Below are positions 20,400-30,946 of a stretch of 64,000 bases of DNA, one piece after another. The notes below the pieces were generated by a model that saw nothing but the letters and a program-made list of their open reading frames with translations, did not search any database and was not told the DNA's origin. Source of the DNA: Phytophthora sp. 'mugwort' (Eukaryota; Oomycota; Peronosporomycetes; Peronosporales; Peronosporaceae); the NCBI GenBank assembly GCA_033558025.1, contig JAUCEF010000003.1:806001-870000 (forward strand), in the 5' to 3' direction. Each line of letters starts with the position of its first letter. Positions within the stretch are counted from its first letter, which is position 1. A program made the translations under genes and the position numbers.

Positions 20400-21466
20400 A
20401 CGCGATCACGCGCTCACGCCCTTCAGCGTCTGATTGCAACAAAGCACTACCGATGGCAAAGTCCGACGCGTCACAGACGATAATGAAAGGACTATCGGCG
20501 TCTGGCAGGGCCAGGATCGGCTCTCTCTCTCTCTTAGTGGCTCCAAAAGCCGCTTGATGCCCGGTGTCCCAACACCAGTCCACATCCTTCTTAAGGAAAT
20601 TAGACAGTGGCCTTGCCACCTCAGCATAGTTCTTGCTGTACATATGCAAGTAATTGGACAGGCTAAGCCACTTCCTTAAGTCTTTCTGGTTCTTTGGAAC
20701 CGGCCAGTCTACAATGGCCTTGGCCTTAGCGGGATCCGCTCGAAGGCCTCGCTTCCCAATGAAGCATCCCAGAAAGGGGATCTCTTCAGCGCCAGAGACA
20801 CACTTGTCAATGTTGGCATACAACTTGTGTGCACATGCACTCGAGCACCGCTGGCAGGTGCTCAATCTCGTTCTCCACATCAGTCTTTCCGTGCTCCGCA
20901 CGACTGTGGACGAATATGTCGTCGAAGTATGTCTGAGCATACGCTCTGTGGGGTCCGAAGAGTTGCGCCACAAGACGATTGAACGTCGCAGGCGCGTTCG
21001 ACAGCCCTTGGGGCGTTACTAGTCACTCCCAGAGCATACCGCTCGGAGTGCTAACCGCCGTAAGCGGAATATCACTTGCTTGCATGAGCAATTGATAGTA
21101 TCCATCGACCAAGTCGAGGGCACTGTTCACCGTACACCCCGTCAGGTTGTTCTGGAGGACGTCCTTCATAGGAGTAGGCATTTGCGCCGGAATGGTGGCC
21201 GCGTTGAGCTTATTAGAGGCATGAACGATTCGCCACTTGCCATTCGGCTTTCTGACACAGAACGTAGGCGTTGAGTGCGGAGATTTTCTTTCGCCGACCA
21301 TACCAGCCTCGTGCTTGGCACGGAAGAACGCTTCAATAAAGTCGCACTGTTCTCGTGGCAGAGGCCGCAGTCTTGTCACGCAGTATTTGGTTCCAGGAAT
21401 CAGGTCAATCTCATGACTTACACCCCGACCCGGAGGTAGCCTCGTGGGAGGTCCTTTCGAGACCAC
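20353..21466 (-). pseudogene. Gypsy 1 reverse transcriptase
   Basis: The N-terminal part (21466-21023) has FIEAFFRAKHEAGMV, STPTFCVRKPNGKWRIV, ALDLVDGYYQLLM and TPSGMLWE. The next part, in other frames, has TPQGLSNAPATFNRLV and the catalytic box TYFDDIFVHS (YFDD, first residue variant of Y-x-DD). The 20973-20353 frame continues with FLGCFIGKRGLRADPAKAKAI and the connection region. A short CT microsatellite interrupts the stretch near 20521. At least three frame breaks make it non-functional. Confidence 0.9.
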
Positions 21467-21881
21467 GTCTTGTTAGCCCTTCACCAAAGGGTAGTACGGA
21501 TCCGAGTAGTCCTTGCGGATCGAGAGCCTGCCCGCGCATTCAGCGCTTTCTTGGTGTCCTCAAGGACTACTTTATCCAAAAACGACGACGAGTTTAACTC
21601 CTTCTCAGGTCGTAGAATGACCAATTCGGCTAACTCGCCGCCGGCCTTCAAGGCGTCGCCGAACTCGACAATGGACATCTCATCCAGCTCCAACAGAGCG
21701 TTCACAGTGGGCATAGTCTCTAGACTGATATCGCAATCGACTCCCCCCAATTAACTTCGTTGACGAGTGCTCGCTATCACCAGAAGTGATCTCACTCGTC
21801 ATGCTAGACGCATCAGACGCTCGGCGTCGTAGCCTTCTCCCCTCTGAGACTGTTTGCCTCGAAGAGGTCCTAACAGTCGCA

Positions 21882-22790
21882 TCAGCTGCGTCTCAGGTGC
21901 ATGCACCGTGTGCGTCTCACCCGAGAGTGGTATGTCGTGACCAACAACCGTCGCAGAGCTGCAATGCTCGCAGTCTCCACCCGTGGATTACGTGCCACGT
22001 CACCTCCATCAGTGGGCCCTCGGCCTTTATGGTCCGGCCCACGGCCGCCCACACTACGCATGGCGTGTAGCGACAACTCATCCTCGCGACGAGTATCACT
22101 GTCGTGGCCAATTGCATCATGACGTATGTCACCCAGCGGATTGCCTGCGGCTCCACTTGCATCCTGAGGCCCGCGGCCTTGATGCCCCGGGATACTGCCG
22201 GCCACGCCACGCATGGCGTGTAACAGCACACCGTCATCGGGACGAGTGTCGTCGTCATGACACATGTCAACTGTGTCGGCCAGCGGGTTACCTGCCGCTT
22301 CAATCACAGCCCACGAGCACTGCTCGGGACTTTTGTCCTCGACACGTTCTGTGTCTACAAGTTCAGATACTTCGATGTCCAGCGTGTTGATCGACTCGGT
22401 CCAGTGCCCGCGCCAAACGCGCTTTTGTTTCCTAGCCGAGGTGGATTCATGACTCACCATAACTCCATCAGGAGTAAAGCGCGTTGCGCCCAAGTCTTCG
22501 ACCTCCAAGCGCGTTGCGTGGCTCATGACGTTCCAGCCATGTCATGCCCAGGATGAGGTCGTACCTCGAATCCAGGTCCAGGACCAGACAGCATTCCACG
22601 TTATCAAAGTCGCGAAACTTCACGCCCAGGTCCACAGGAACCTTGGGCACCGTGACACGGGTCCCCGTCGCTAGACGAACCGTGGTGATGTCACTCCTGC
22701 GCTCCCTGAGCGCCTCAGCGTACTGCTGGCTTCCTTCCATCGTGGAGCGTCGAGCGTAGTCGCCCGACGCTCCGGAATCGATCTAGATGA
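21882..22790 (-). pseudogene. Gypsy 1 aspartic protease and repeat-bearing linker
   Basis: The protease region begins with an IDSGAS active-site triad near 22785, followed by the flap and the LDSRYDLILGMTWL block near 22560, ending in ERHEP. A new frame (22526-21882) encodes a hydrophilic linker containing two tandem 49-residue units before the reverse transcriptase. Retropepsin normally cuts the Gag-Pol polyprotein. The linker has no recognised function and may be disordered. Confidence 0.75.
22010..22310 (-). repeat. Tandem 147-bp coding repeat in the Gypsy 1 linker
   Basis: The sequence beginning CAGCGG at 22134 recurs at 22281, a 147-bp period (49 codons). Both units start near AAGNPL, contain L-L/S-L-HAMR and end near GRGP; a partial third copy starts VARNP. 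The preserved codon phase suggests the duplication arose while the frame was functional. Confidence 0.7.
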
Positions 22791-22791
22791 T

Positions 22792-23873
22792 TCATGGCTT
22801 CACAAAGCCCTTCATCGTCGCCGCACCGACGAGCAAGCCCGGCTTGCATACACGTTCCGTATTAGAGAGTACGGCTCTCTCCGGGGCTGGGCACTGTTGC
22901 CCTCCACCTCCGTGAGGCTCAACAGAACTCAGTTCTTCCCCAGTAGGGCAGCCCGCGCCTACTGAGTGTCGCCGTTTCCCCGCGACGAACCGATGGCTTG
23001 ACTCGATGCAGAGCGAAGGCTCGTATGAGCTTGACGCGACCTGCGCGATGGGCAGGTTGCCCTCAAATGGATGGGCTTCGGCAGATGAAGCACCGACGAA
23101 CACCCATACGCTGCTCGGCAGCATGGAGCTCAGCTTCCTCATTTCCAGCGTAGCTGAGGTCCATAGGGGCCGGTCCGTCGGACGGAGTAGCGTTAGCAAC
23201 GCCCCAGCCAAGTCGAGACGACTTGAACTCGGCGTTCACCGCCACTCTCACGGACGCTTCGAAAGAGGAAGGGTGAGTGCGGAAGACTTCCGTCCTGGTC
23301 ACCCAAGTGTGGAGGCCCTCCATAAAACTGTCACAGTCACTGCCTCTGGCAGAGGATCGGCTGCCAAGCCGGCCGGAAGAGTTCGTAACCCCTGGACGAA
23401 GTCCACCAAGTCCTTCTTACCCTGGCGGGTACTCAGAAAGCGTGACCTCACGCGGTACGCCTGATTAGGCGGAGCGAACACTTGCGAAAGCTGGAGTTTC
23501 AGCTCCTCCCAGTTCGGGAAGGCAGCGTCCACCGACGTGCCGCACGTGAGGTCCCGTTCTCGCGCTCGGCCACCGAGCTTCGAGATCGCTAGCGCCACGC
23601 GCTGTTGCACGGCACGGAGTATGGCCGATCCCATTGCCATTTCGATCTCACGGATCCACAACACGAGGTACACCCTCCTTTCCTTCGAAAGTCTTGACGC
23701 TCACGATGAGCGGTTTAGGCCGGGAGACCCATCCTACAATAGCTTGAGAACACCGCCAGATGCGGTCCTTGCGAAGCAAGATGCGTTATGCCCTCAGGGT
23801 CGAGCAAAGACATAAGCTTTTCCAGCGCGTCTTGCTGGCTCTGGGACAGGTTAGAAATCGCTGTTTGCTCCAT
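22792..23873 (-). pseudogene. Gypsy 1 gag
   Basis: A candidate start ATG at 23873 opens with MEQTAISNLSQSQQDALEKL. After a frame break, the capsid-like part includes FPNWEELKLQLSQVFAPPN and RSRFLSTRQGKKDLVDFVQ, the standard Ty3/Gypsy gag pattern (retrotrans_gag). A Cys/His residue pair near 23100 (RRCFICRS) may be the remains of a zinc knuckle. Several shifts disrupt the frame. Confidence 0.75.
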
Positions 23874-23984
23874 CCTCACCGAGAATAGCCCTAAGCCTCA
23901 GGTGCGGGATTGACTACAAGTGCTACCAGGTGCAGCGGGGCTGCGTAGCTAGTGCGTCAGAGGAAGACGTATTACTCCCCGAGT

Positions 23985-24334
23985 CTTAGCTGTGGTTACC
24001 CAACCCCTAAGGTCTCCGCAGAGGCTTAGATCCCTCTCGTTATACCACTAGAGACTGAATAAATCAGTATTCATAAACCTAGGGCAATACTCTCCTTGAT
24101 GCTATTTTTAGCAAACAGAACTGCTATTTGGTTGCTTATCTGCGGCCAAGCCGCCTGTGTTGTAAATGTATGACTCTAACTATCTACCATAGTTAAACCT
24201 AGTCAAATGCATATCGAGTGGCCCTGTGACCACGTACTGAAATCCGTTAATCTAAGCGGTACCAAGTACCACTTACTGCAGGGTGACACATAGCACGGCT
24301 ATATTCGTGTTACCCTTCGTGTAACCCCGTTACA
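23985..24334. repeat. LTR-like sequence 1, boundary TGTAACCCCGTTACA
   Basis: The right boundary TGTAACCCCGTTACA (reverse complement TGTAACGGGGTTACA) and an internal GACTGAATAAAT block are shared with the sequence at 57150-57432. TGGCGCCCC, which resembles a tRNA primer-binding site, lies about 25 bases to the right. It sits between minus-strand gag and plus-strand gag-like sequence, so orientation and owner are uncertain. The left boundary is estimated. Confidence 0.5.
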
Positions 24335-24369
24335 AAACGCGCTATTAGCGACCAACCTGGCGCCCCAAG

Positions 24370-25169
24370 GAAGGCTGCAGCAGGTAACGCGGCTGCTACC
24401 GGTGCGTTAACGGTGTCCAACAGCGCACGATCCAACCTGGACCCCACGTATATGGCTCAGACAACGTCCGTAAGCGCCAACAACGACGGCCAGATCAGCT
24501 CCACTGCTTCGAAAGCGGTCGTATCAGCTGTCCCAACCGAATCATTGCCACACAACCCTTGCTGCCGTCAGAGTTCTCAAGTTGCGATGCCCCTGCTGAT
24601 ATGTCGGCTTCAGCTCTTCATGTACGGCCCGGCAGCAGTACTATGGAGCTGCCGGCGCGGTCCACCCGGTCTCAGTTTCTAGCAGCATTCCGATGAGCAA
24701 GAAGCAACAGCTCAGGAGGCTTCAGGGCTTGTTGAACAGCGAAAGTTAGCAATCCGACTCAGCGACTAGGCCTACAAGCACCAATGCCAGAATTGAAGGT
24801 CTGCAAGCTAGAGCTAGGCCAAGCGACAGTGAACCAAGACGCCTGACGGACAGCCAAATGGACCCGCTGTTTCGGCTTCTATTTCAGTGTGCCGGTGGAT
24901 AGATTGCCGGAAGGTCACCAAACCCAATGGAGGTTCATTTGTCAGTTCCAGAAGGCCAGGGTGCATGTAGCTCGTGTGGCTGCCATGCTGGATTTGTTCG
25001 TGGTGGTGATACGTTCAACAAGGCTACGTGTGGCAAGCGGTGCTACAATGCGTTAGTGAAACTGGCCAATAAAGTGTCAGCACCACCGGCAGCTGGAATG
25101 AAGCGTGTGCTGAGGTATAACAATGGACCAACAGCAGACGTGAGCTCCCTAAGCGTGCTACTTGACTGA
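24370..25169 (+). pseudogene. Cys-rich transposon-associated ORF, decayed
   Basis: Plus-strand fragments show a low-complexity N-terminal part, a helical stretch (KKQQLRRLQGLL) and a small Cys cluster (CSSCGCHAGF...CGKRCYNALVKL at 24970-25070), resembling a zinc-binding domain. It reads on towards a Myb/SANT-like segment. It may be the N-terminal part of the Harbinger accessory gene, or a separate gag. Stops and shifts are present. Confidence 0.4.
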
Positions 25170-26000
25170 ATCACGGATATTGATAATTACGATCGATATA
25201 GAGGTGGTGAAATCAGACTGGAGAGATTGAATCGCCATCGCAGTGCAAGCCGTATGCATATTTGCCGTTAAAGGAATTAAGACCGTTCGAACAGCAAAAG
25301 ATTTCACGAGTAATATATTTTCTCTTCAATCAATCGACATTTCGCGCAGCGGTGGATTAGCTGCTACTGGGCGAGATGTCGAAGCTGAAACTACGCTGCG
25401 GCGGAGTGTTCTCCAGAGGTGCCTTGTGCATTATGAACTGTTCGATACGATGAATTGATGTGTTAGCACACGGGCGCACCTATTACATACGGATCCGCAA
25501 TTTCGTAAGGAGGACATAGAGAGTGAGGGCAATAGTTCAAGTGATGTGGGCGGCGAAGCGCCAACGGTATGAGTGGAAACGTTACCACCAGCCCATCCGC
25601 AAAACGGCCAACATCGATTCAGATTTCTATTGCCTAACCTCAGACAAAGAGGTCTCAATAAGACGGTCTATCGTCCAGCCGGCTCTCTAAAAATTAAAAG
25701 AGGCTCCAGTGATCCAGCAGCGTGAGCTTCAATTTGCAGAACTTGATGTACGCAAGAAAGAGCTCATTCTACGATTGCTGCTCGCGAAAAACAAACGGAA
25801 ACAGAAAGGCTTCTTACAACGGCGCAATGGAGAATCAAATGCCCAAGCAACAACACTCCAAGAAGACGCAAAGCATAGCCGTCAGCAACGCAAGATTTTG
25901 CTCCTCCGTGAAAGAAAGAAGGTGCTAGATGAAGTTATCTCGAAAAGCGAGATTGACCTACAACCTGCCACTACTCCCGCAGCTCCAGTAAGTACGCTAG
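25120..26000 (+). pseudogene. Myb/SANT-like accessory protein of a Harbinger-type element
   Basis: The blocks are SSLSVLLD-stop-ITDIDNYDRYRGGE, then GIKTVRTAKDFTSNIFSLQ, SGGLAATGRDVEAE and RRSVLQRCLVHYELFDTMN. They match the pattern of oomycete Myb/SANT-like proteins (W-x3-NY-x-R-Y-RGG ... TAKDVRNKI ... ATG). The expected tryptophan after LLD is a stop. A charged helical part follows (QQRELQFAELDVRKKELIL, LLLRERKKVLDE). Harbinger Myb-like proteins are known to escort the transposase to DNA ends. The function here is inferred and the copy is dead. Confidence 0.5.
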
Positions 26001-26500
26001 GTGCTGGTTTCGTCGCTCATTCCCTTCAGATCGCCAGGAAGGAGGCAATTCAGTTCATTGTTGTCGTCGAGCGTTCCGGTGATCTGCTTTCCACGTTCCG
26101 TTTGCCAGTTTTGTGGAATTGGTTCTGCGATGAGTAGGTTGTGCATGATGCACGCACAAGCGACGCAGCGAATTAGTCGCACCATATGTTTCCGCTTCTT
26201 GCTTAGCTTGATGTAAATTTCACCCAAGTTTGGGAAGCGCATTTTAAGCGGCCCAATGCAATGCTCGCTTTTGATTCTGGCCTTTGCGAGTTTTAGTTGA
26301 AGTACTTTTGGCGCGGGTTCATCTGAGCCTTGGGCGGATTCTGAAATATGAAACCGTTTGTGACCGATATGGAGACGCACCAAAACCCTGTTAAATTTGT
26401 GATGTGAACGTGAGTGTCTATATCGGGAACTGACGTGGACATATCTCCGCTATAGGGGTACGTAAAAGCTGAAACATAACTCAAGCGTTCCGGCATTTCT
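25997..26500 (-). pseudogene. PIF/Harbinger transposase, C-terminal fragment (DDE_Tnp_4)
   Basis: AKARIKSEHCIGPLKMRF followed by NLGEI and VACACIMHNLLI is the conserved C-terminal block of PIF/Harbinger transposases (R-x-E-x-x-x-G-x-LK-x-RF ... HN-x-L). The upstream part (FTYPYSGDM...) lies in another frame and holds a degenerate SAYP-like block. The central catalytic region is absent. Confidence 0.75.
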
Positions 26501-26553
26501 CTTTGCCGGAAACCCTCAGTGTGAACCCACCCAGTGTGTGTGTGTGACGGACG

Positions 26554-27119
26554 GTGAATTCCGAAATGTGGTCAAGGCCAGCGCCATCTTCGACGCCGCG
26601 TTTTTCGAGCTACTCGAGCACACAGGCGAGGACATCATCCTGCGCTCGGACACCGCCGTGCAGCACCTCGTCGGATATGGTGCATCGGGACATGGGATCG
26701 CCGCCGCACAGAGAACCACGGATCTACGGCGGCTACCACAACCATTGTGCCGCCGCTGTTGATTGTAGGAAGGAGAAGGCGCACAAGTCGAGCAGGTGAG
26801 CAATCTAAGCGCCTAATTGGTAGGATTAGAATAATATATCTCAACCATTTCTGCTATTGAGGTATGTGCTTACTAACGACGCTCGTTGTCCAGCGTGTGC
26901 TTGTTGTGCATAGGCTTCAAGAAGCTTGTCCACCGTCTCGACCACGATCGCGGTAGCAAAAGCATTCGCATTCACTTTCGTGAGCTCGATCGCGCATCAC
27001 AAGGAGAGAGTGCTCACGCAGCATGCTTCATATTGTACAAACATTGGCAGCGTCGTGTGTTAGCAGCGATCGTCCGTCCAGCTGGGGGCATTCCTTTCCG
27101 CTTCATGCGACCGGCGTGA
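26554..27119 (+). CDS. Candidate two-exon gene of unknown function, 155 aa
   Basis: Exon 1 (26554-26795) ends at a GTGAGC donor. An intron with a CTTACTAAC branch sequence ends in TTGTCCAG, and exon 2 (26894-27119) continues the same frame to a TGA. The junction preserves phase: two bases of the split codon come from exon 1. The product would be Ser/Pro-rich at the N-terminus. A Cys-containing segment spans the junction (CRKEKAHKS, then VCLLCIGFKKL), followed by a basic tail (RVLAAIVRPAGG). I recognise no family. The clean intron signals are the main evidence; the surroundings are transposons, so this could be a transposon gene fragment. Confidence 0.35.
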
Positions 27120-27209
27120 TATCTCAGTTGTCACTAGAACCGCCTCGCGGGTTCGCTTCAACACGGTGTCTACTCGAACGCTCGACTTCAGAAAGACGTA
27201 AACCACACC

Positions 27210-28714
27210 TCCGGTGAGCTCCGCGGCATTCAGCAAGAAGGCGACATTGGTGCGTCGAGATGCGTGTACGTATATGACCCCTGGCGGCGAAGCTCGTGAA
27301 TCCTGCGCTTTAGAGCAGCAGTAGGAACCGTAACGGTGGCAAACGCACAGATGTTGATGGACTCGTATTTGCAGCAGGCAGACATTTGCACCAGAAGCAT
27401 ACCCATCTTAGCCGACGGTGCAGCGTATAGTCCCGCTTCAGAGTTCTATTGAACTGCTGCACGGGGTTGTTCGTCGGTGATGTTAGCTCCGCGGAGTTTG
27501 GAAGCACTGCCACTGCTCAAACGTTCCGGTAAGCCACCGTTTGTTGAAGTACTCAACGAACGTCGCAACCTCGAGCTTTTGACGCCAATTGCGAATAAAT
27601 TGCAGCTTTGTCGTCAGGTACTCAGAATCGTCTCGGGTTAAGTGCATGTCCTGAAGCCCACGCATTACCAGGCGCCCAACCTCTGCTCGAAGATGGCGCG
27701 TACGCTCGTACACCTTGCCCGCCACATGAAAATATTACGTTAGAGTCATAAATTTATTGTCAGCCCCAAACGCGCGTTGAACCGCGTTCAACTGACGTCC
27801 TCCGGGTCGCCCATTGCGTACAAAATCCTCATTGGTTGCTCAATAACATGTGCATACGTACGCCGGAGTGCACAAAGTGCCTGCGTGTAATTTTCTACCT
27901 TCCGTTGTGACAAAATGAAGATTGCCAGCAAGTGAAAGGGCTTGTTGCTATCGGAAATTTCAACAGCAATCACAGCATACCACGCTTGAGAAAGTTTAAA
28001 CGTAACATCCATATGCAGGATTTACGACGCAGGGTCGCTATAGCTTCCCGCAGTAGGATTTCGTAGTGATGCCTACGAGAATCGGATCCTCGCCCGTTCC
28101 ACGGCCAACCCAATGCTTCCGTCCTCCGTCATCCGCCACAAAAACGTGAATGAAACATCTACTGCTATCCCACCGGCAAAACCGGCGTCCCGAATGTCCT
28201 TTTCGGCTTCATCGATAAAGTCATGTTCCGAAATTGAAGTAATTCACGAAGTGCTGGACACAACTTACAAAGCGAAAAGAGCCTCTTGGTCGAGAACGAA
28301 ACGGTCCATCATGCCATTGCGAATCTAGACGGCGTTAACCCTTGAGCCGCCAAATCCGTGGCGAAGCCTTTCATTGCCGCCGTCATGCGAGCTGGCTCGA
28401 CGTCCCGACGTGGTGTGAGGTGGCCACCTCGCTCTGGCACGGTCATCAGGTTGAACTTCTGGCATTTCTGTACCGTGCAGTATCAAGCACAAAACACACC
28501 CGACAAAGCGTCTTTCAAGCCTTATCGCGACACAGCGTCGCTCTCGCGCGCGTACCTTGTGCGGGGCAGCCACATTGCACACGTAGCATATCGTCCACTC
28601 ATATTTCGTTAACTTCGATGCTTTCATTGACTCCAGCAGCATATTGTCGTCGATAGAAGGGAACGAGCGGACAAGAACGTTCCAGTCGTTATGTTTGGTA
28701 GGCTTGGACGGCAT
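27210..28714 (-). pseudogene. Mutator-like (MULE) transposase, decayed
   Basis: On the minus strand, starting at ATG 28714 (MPSKPTKHNDW), the blocks in order are: GRGTGEDPILVGITTKSY; ILHMDVTFKLSQAWYAVIAVE, carrying the first catalytic aspartate in HMD; KPFHLLAIFI; ALRRTYAHVIEQPMRILYAMGD, carrying the second; VYERTRHLRAEV; FVEYFNKRWL with WQCFQTP; and NNPVQQFNRTLKRDYTL. These are typical MULE DDE blocks. At least five frame breaks and stops occur, so the element is dead. A run of 12 G (28734-28745) lies just upstream of the start. No TIRs were identified. Confidence 0.8.
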
Positions 28715-28989
28715 GGTGTTGGCGGTGGAGGGAGGGGGGGGGGGGTTGAACGTAAATCTCAAGTGCTCAAGTGAGGTGTTAGGCCTTTGAACTTGTACAT
28801 AATTGGCTATTATTTTGGATTTCATCTGTACTGATTGGGTGTTTGATAGCGGATACACTACGGTTGATATTGAGTGGTGGAGACTGACCTCTCCACTGGA
28901 GAGGTGGCTGGCACCTGCCACCTCTGTAATCTCGTACACAATTCTGCAGTTGACGGTGCTTTTTGACACAAGCACAAAAGAAAAGTTCA

Positions 28990-29374
28990 CTTTACGACCG
29001 TCATCGCTTCGGATTTACGTTTTTGTCTGTCCACTTACCAATTTGATGAATGTCTGATTGGTACGGAGCAGAGCAAATGACAGAGGAGTGCGACAAGTTC
29101 GTGTCAACTCCCGACCAAGTGACGCGCAGCCGAGTCAGATCATGGGGTCGTTGCGGCTTAACCCCCCATTCACCGTACACAATTGACACTTGTTTTTTGG
29201 GGGCTGCATGTATATCGAGTATACATGCCTGGCTGCGTTCATATATGTTATGTTATGTATGTGGAAGGTTAAGGGTGTATGGAGATGTACATGTGGGGCA
29301 GGTATGTGAGCTCTATTTGCAATGAAAGTAGTTCGAAACATGTATACTTATTAGACATTTTGCTGTACCTTTTA
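28990..29374. other. Spacer between MULE and piggyBac relics
   Basis: No gene recognised. It contains GTATATCGAGTATACAT at 29210-29226, recurring with one change (GTATGTCGAGTATACAT) at 30796-30812 on the far side of the piggyBac relic. Confidence 0.5.
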
Positions 29375-30740
29375 TTAAAGCCCGCGTGACATCATGAAAT
29401 CGCTTCCTGGAACGGTAACCCAAGGTGTACACATCGAAACGAATGGATTATCTTTGAAATACCACAACCTTACGTTGTCCCTACTCGTGCGCACTCCCCT
29501 CTTCTTCGTCGCCTTCGATTGGGTCGTCTTCCTTGCGCTTACGCTTGCACTTTCCGCCCGGAGCGCGCATCTGCGTAAGGTCTCCTGGTACTCGAGCGGG
29601 ATATCCCTCCCACAATTCCAGTATTCGTGGTAGACCTGAAAGCAGGTCTTGTTCGGGTGAGGTCCACCCGCCCTAGCAATATTGCATAGGTAGAAACTAC
29701 ATGTGCACACACGTTAGTTTGTAAATATAACCAGACTCAATGTTTTCGTACCTTTGTTTCCGTCTGAGCACGGACAGCATTACCACTTGGTATTCTTGCC
29801 TCGCGCCGGCGCTTTCCAGTGGTCCGCGCATGTGCAGCCTAACCTGGCTGCACAGCTTGCACGCCCGCCGGCAGCGCTTGTTCTCGGCCGTCGCTGTCTT
29901 GTGGAAGTCGGAGTTTTCGAGCGGGACGTGCTCCCCTTCTTGCCGGTCACGCCGCAGTCGTGGGGAGCGCGCCGTCACCGGCGACGGAGGTACAACGTTG
30001 TCCTGGGAGTATCAGTCGTAGTTAGTTATATAAGCATAAAGTAATATTACTATAGCAGATAAAACTTACCTTGGCAGCTTACTGGAACTGGCACTTACAA
30101 GCGCCATGTCCACAAGACCTAAGAAGAGCGCCTTGTAGTACTTCTTGTACACGAAGGACAGCTGCAACAAGTATCCTTTAAGCCGCAGCTGGTCGTGGAC
30201 ATCCACATTGCCCATCCAGCGTTGGTAGCCGCGACCAGATTCGTGCAAGACACTCGTTGCACCTCGCTGTGCGACACCCGGCGATCTAAGGCAGGCAGTA
30301 CAGGTACGTCAGTTAAACATCCCACATATGCAAACAAAACAACGTACCCACTGTCACCATCTTGGTTGACGCGCCGGTCGCAAGGAAATGCACCGGCTTG
30401 CTGTTCATCTAGGACAACGCTGTCATGGTCTTGACCGTCTTGTGCTTGAACAGCAGTAGCGCACCCTTCTCGACGTCCTTGGGTTTCTTCTTGCGCTTGT
30501 CGATGACCCCCTCCGCATAGCCGATGCGGGAGGTCAGATCATGCCGACGGTGTAGACCCTTCGTGCCAGCAGCTCCATCGACAGCGGCACGCTGCTGTAG
30601 AAGTGATTAATCGCAACTACGTGGTGCTCCCATCGGCTCCTGGGGATCAGACGCATGTTGCGCAAGACGACAGAGGGCCCCGACTTGGCGTCAACAGTCT
30701 GCGGTCCCTGCCCCAGGTGCTGCTTTACGCCACAGTATAC
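29375..30740 (-). pseudogene. piggyBac-type transposase with introns, decayed
   Basis: Minus-strand blocks in order: KSGPSVVLRNM; AINHFYSSVPLSMELL; IDKRKKKPKDVEKGALLLFK; NSKPVHFLATGASTKMVTV; YQRWMGNVDVHDQLRL, with the family's conserved aspartate; YKKYYKALFLGLVDMALVSA; and a terminal Cys-rich domain (CRRACKLCS, FYLCNIARAG, CFQVYHEYWNCG). Three introns with good GT-AG and CTAAC-type branch signals fit: about 30347-30283, 30070-30003 and 29752-29698. A TAG lies in frame before NSKPVHF, replacing the usual tryptophan, and another stop precedes IGYAEGV. The N-terminus is missing. The introns suggest a once-expressed or domesticated copy. Confidence 0.75.
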
Positions 30741-30946
30741 CTCAAGCCTGCATGTTACACAACATACATGTTTTCAATGAAAGAAATGCTACACGTATGT
30801 CGAGTATACATATTGGACTTTGGACTTCGTTGGCAGGTGATGTTGCGTGTGTTTAAGTGCCGGGTTGCATATGTTGTGCATGTGTGGGTTTGCGTGAGTT
30901 ATGGTTTTTTGGTGTCGATACGCACTCATCATTACTAGACCAAATG

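Larger units (their letters stand above)
19744..23873 (-). mobile_element. Ty3/Gypsy LTR retrotransposon 1, truncated and decayed
   Basis: Read on the minus strand, the order is gag, protease, reverse transcriptase, RNase H, integrase zinc-binding domain, which is the Ty3/Gypsy arrangement. Several frameshifts and stops separate the pieces. The element ends just after the integrase H2C2 domain, so the catalytic core and 3' LTR are absent. It carries an inverted duplication near 20080 and tandem coding repeats near 22150. Confidence 0.85.
24900..26500. mobile_element. PIF/Harbinger-type element with two convergent genes, decayed
   Basis: A plus-strand Myb/SANT-like DNA-binding frame (about 25120-26000) converges on a minus-strand PIF/Harbinger transposase C-terminus (26500-25997). 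Two genes, one DNA-binding and one DDE nuclease, is the known PIF/Harbinger plan. Terminal inverted repeats were not identified. Confidence 0.6.

Noticed and set aside
28325..28714. Intact N-terminal MULE gene with independent function
   Set aside because: The frame is continuous with downstream MULE blocks that are broken by stops, so it is part of a dead transposase.
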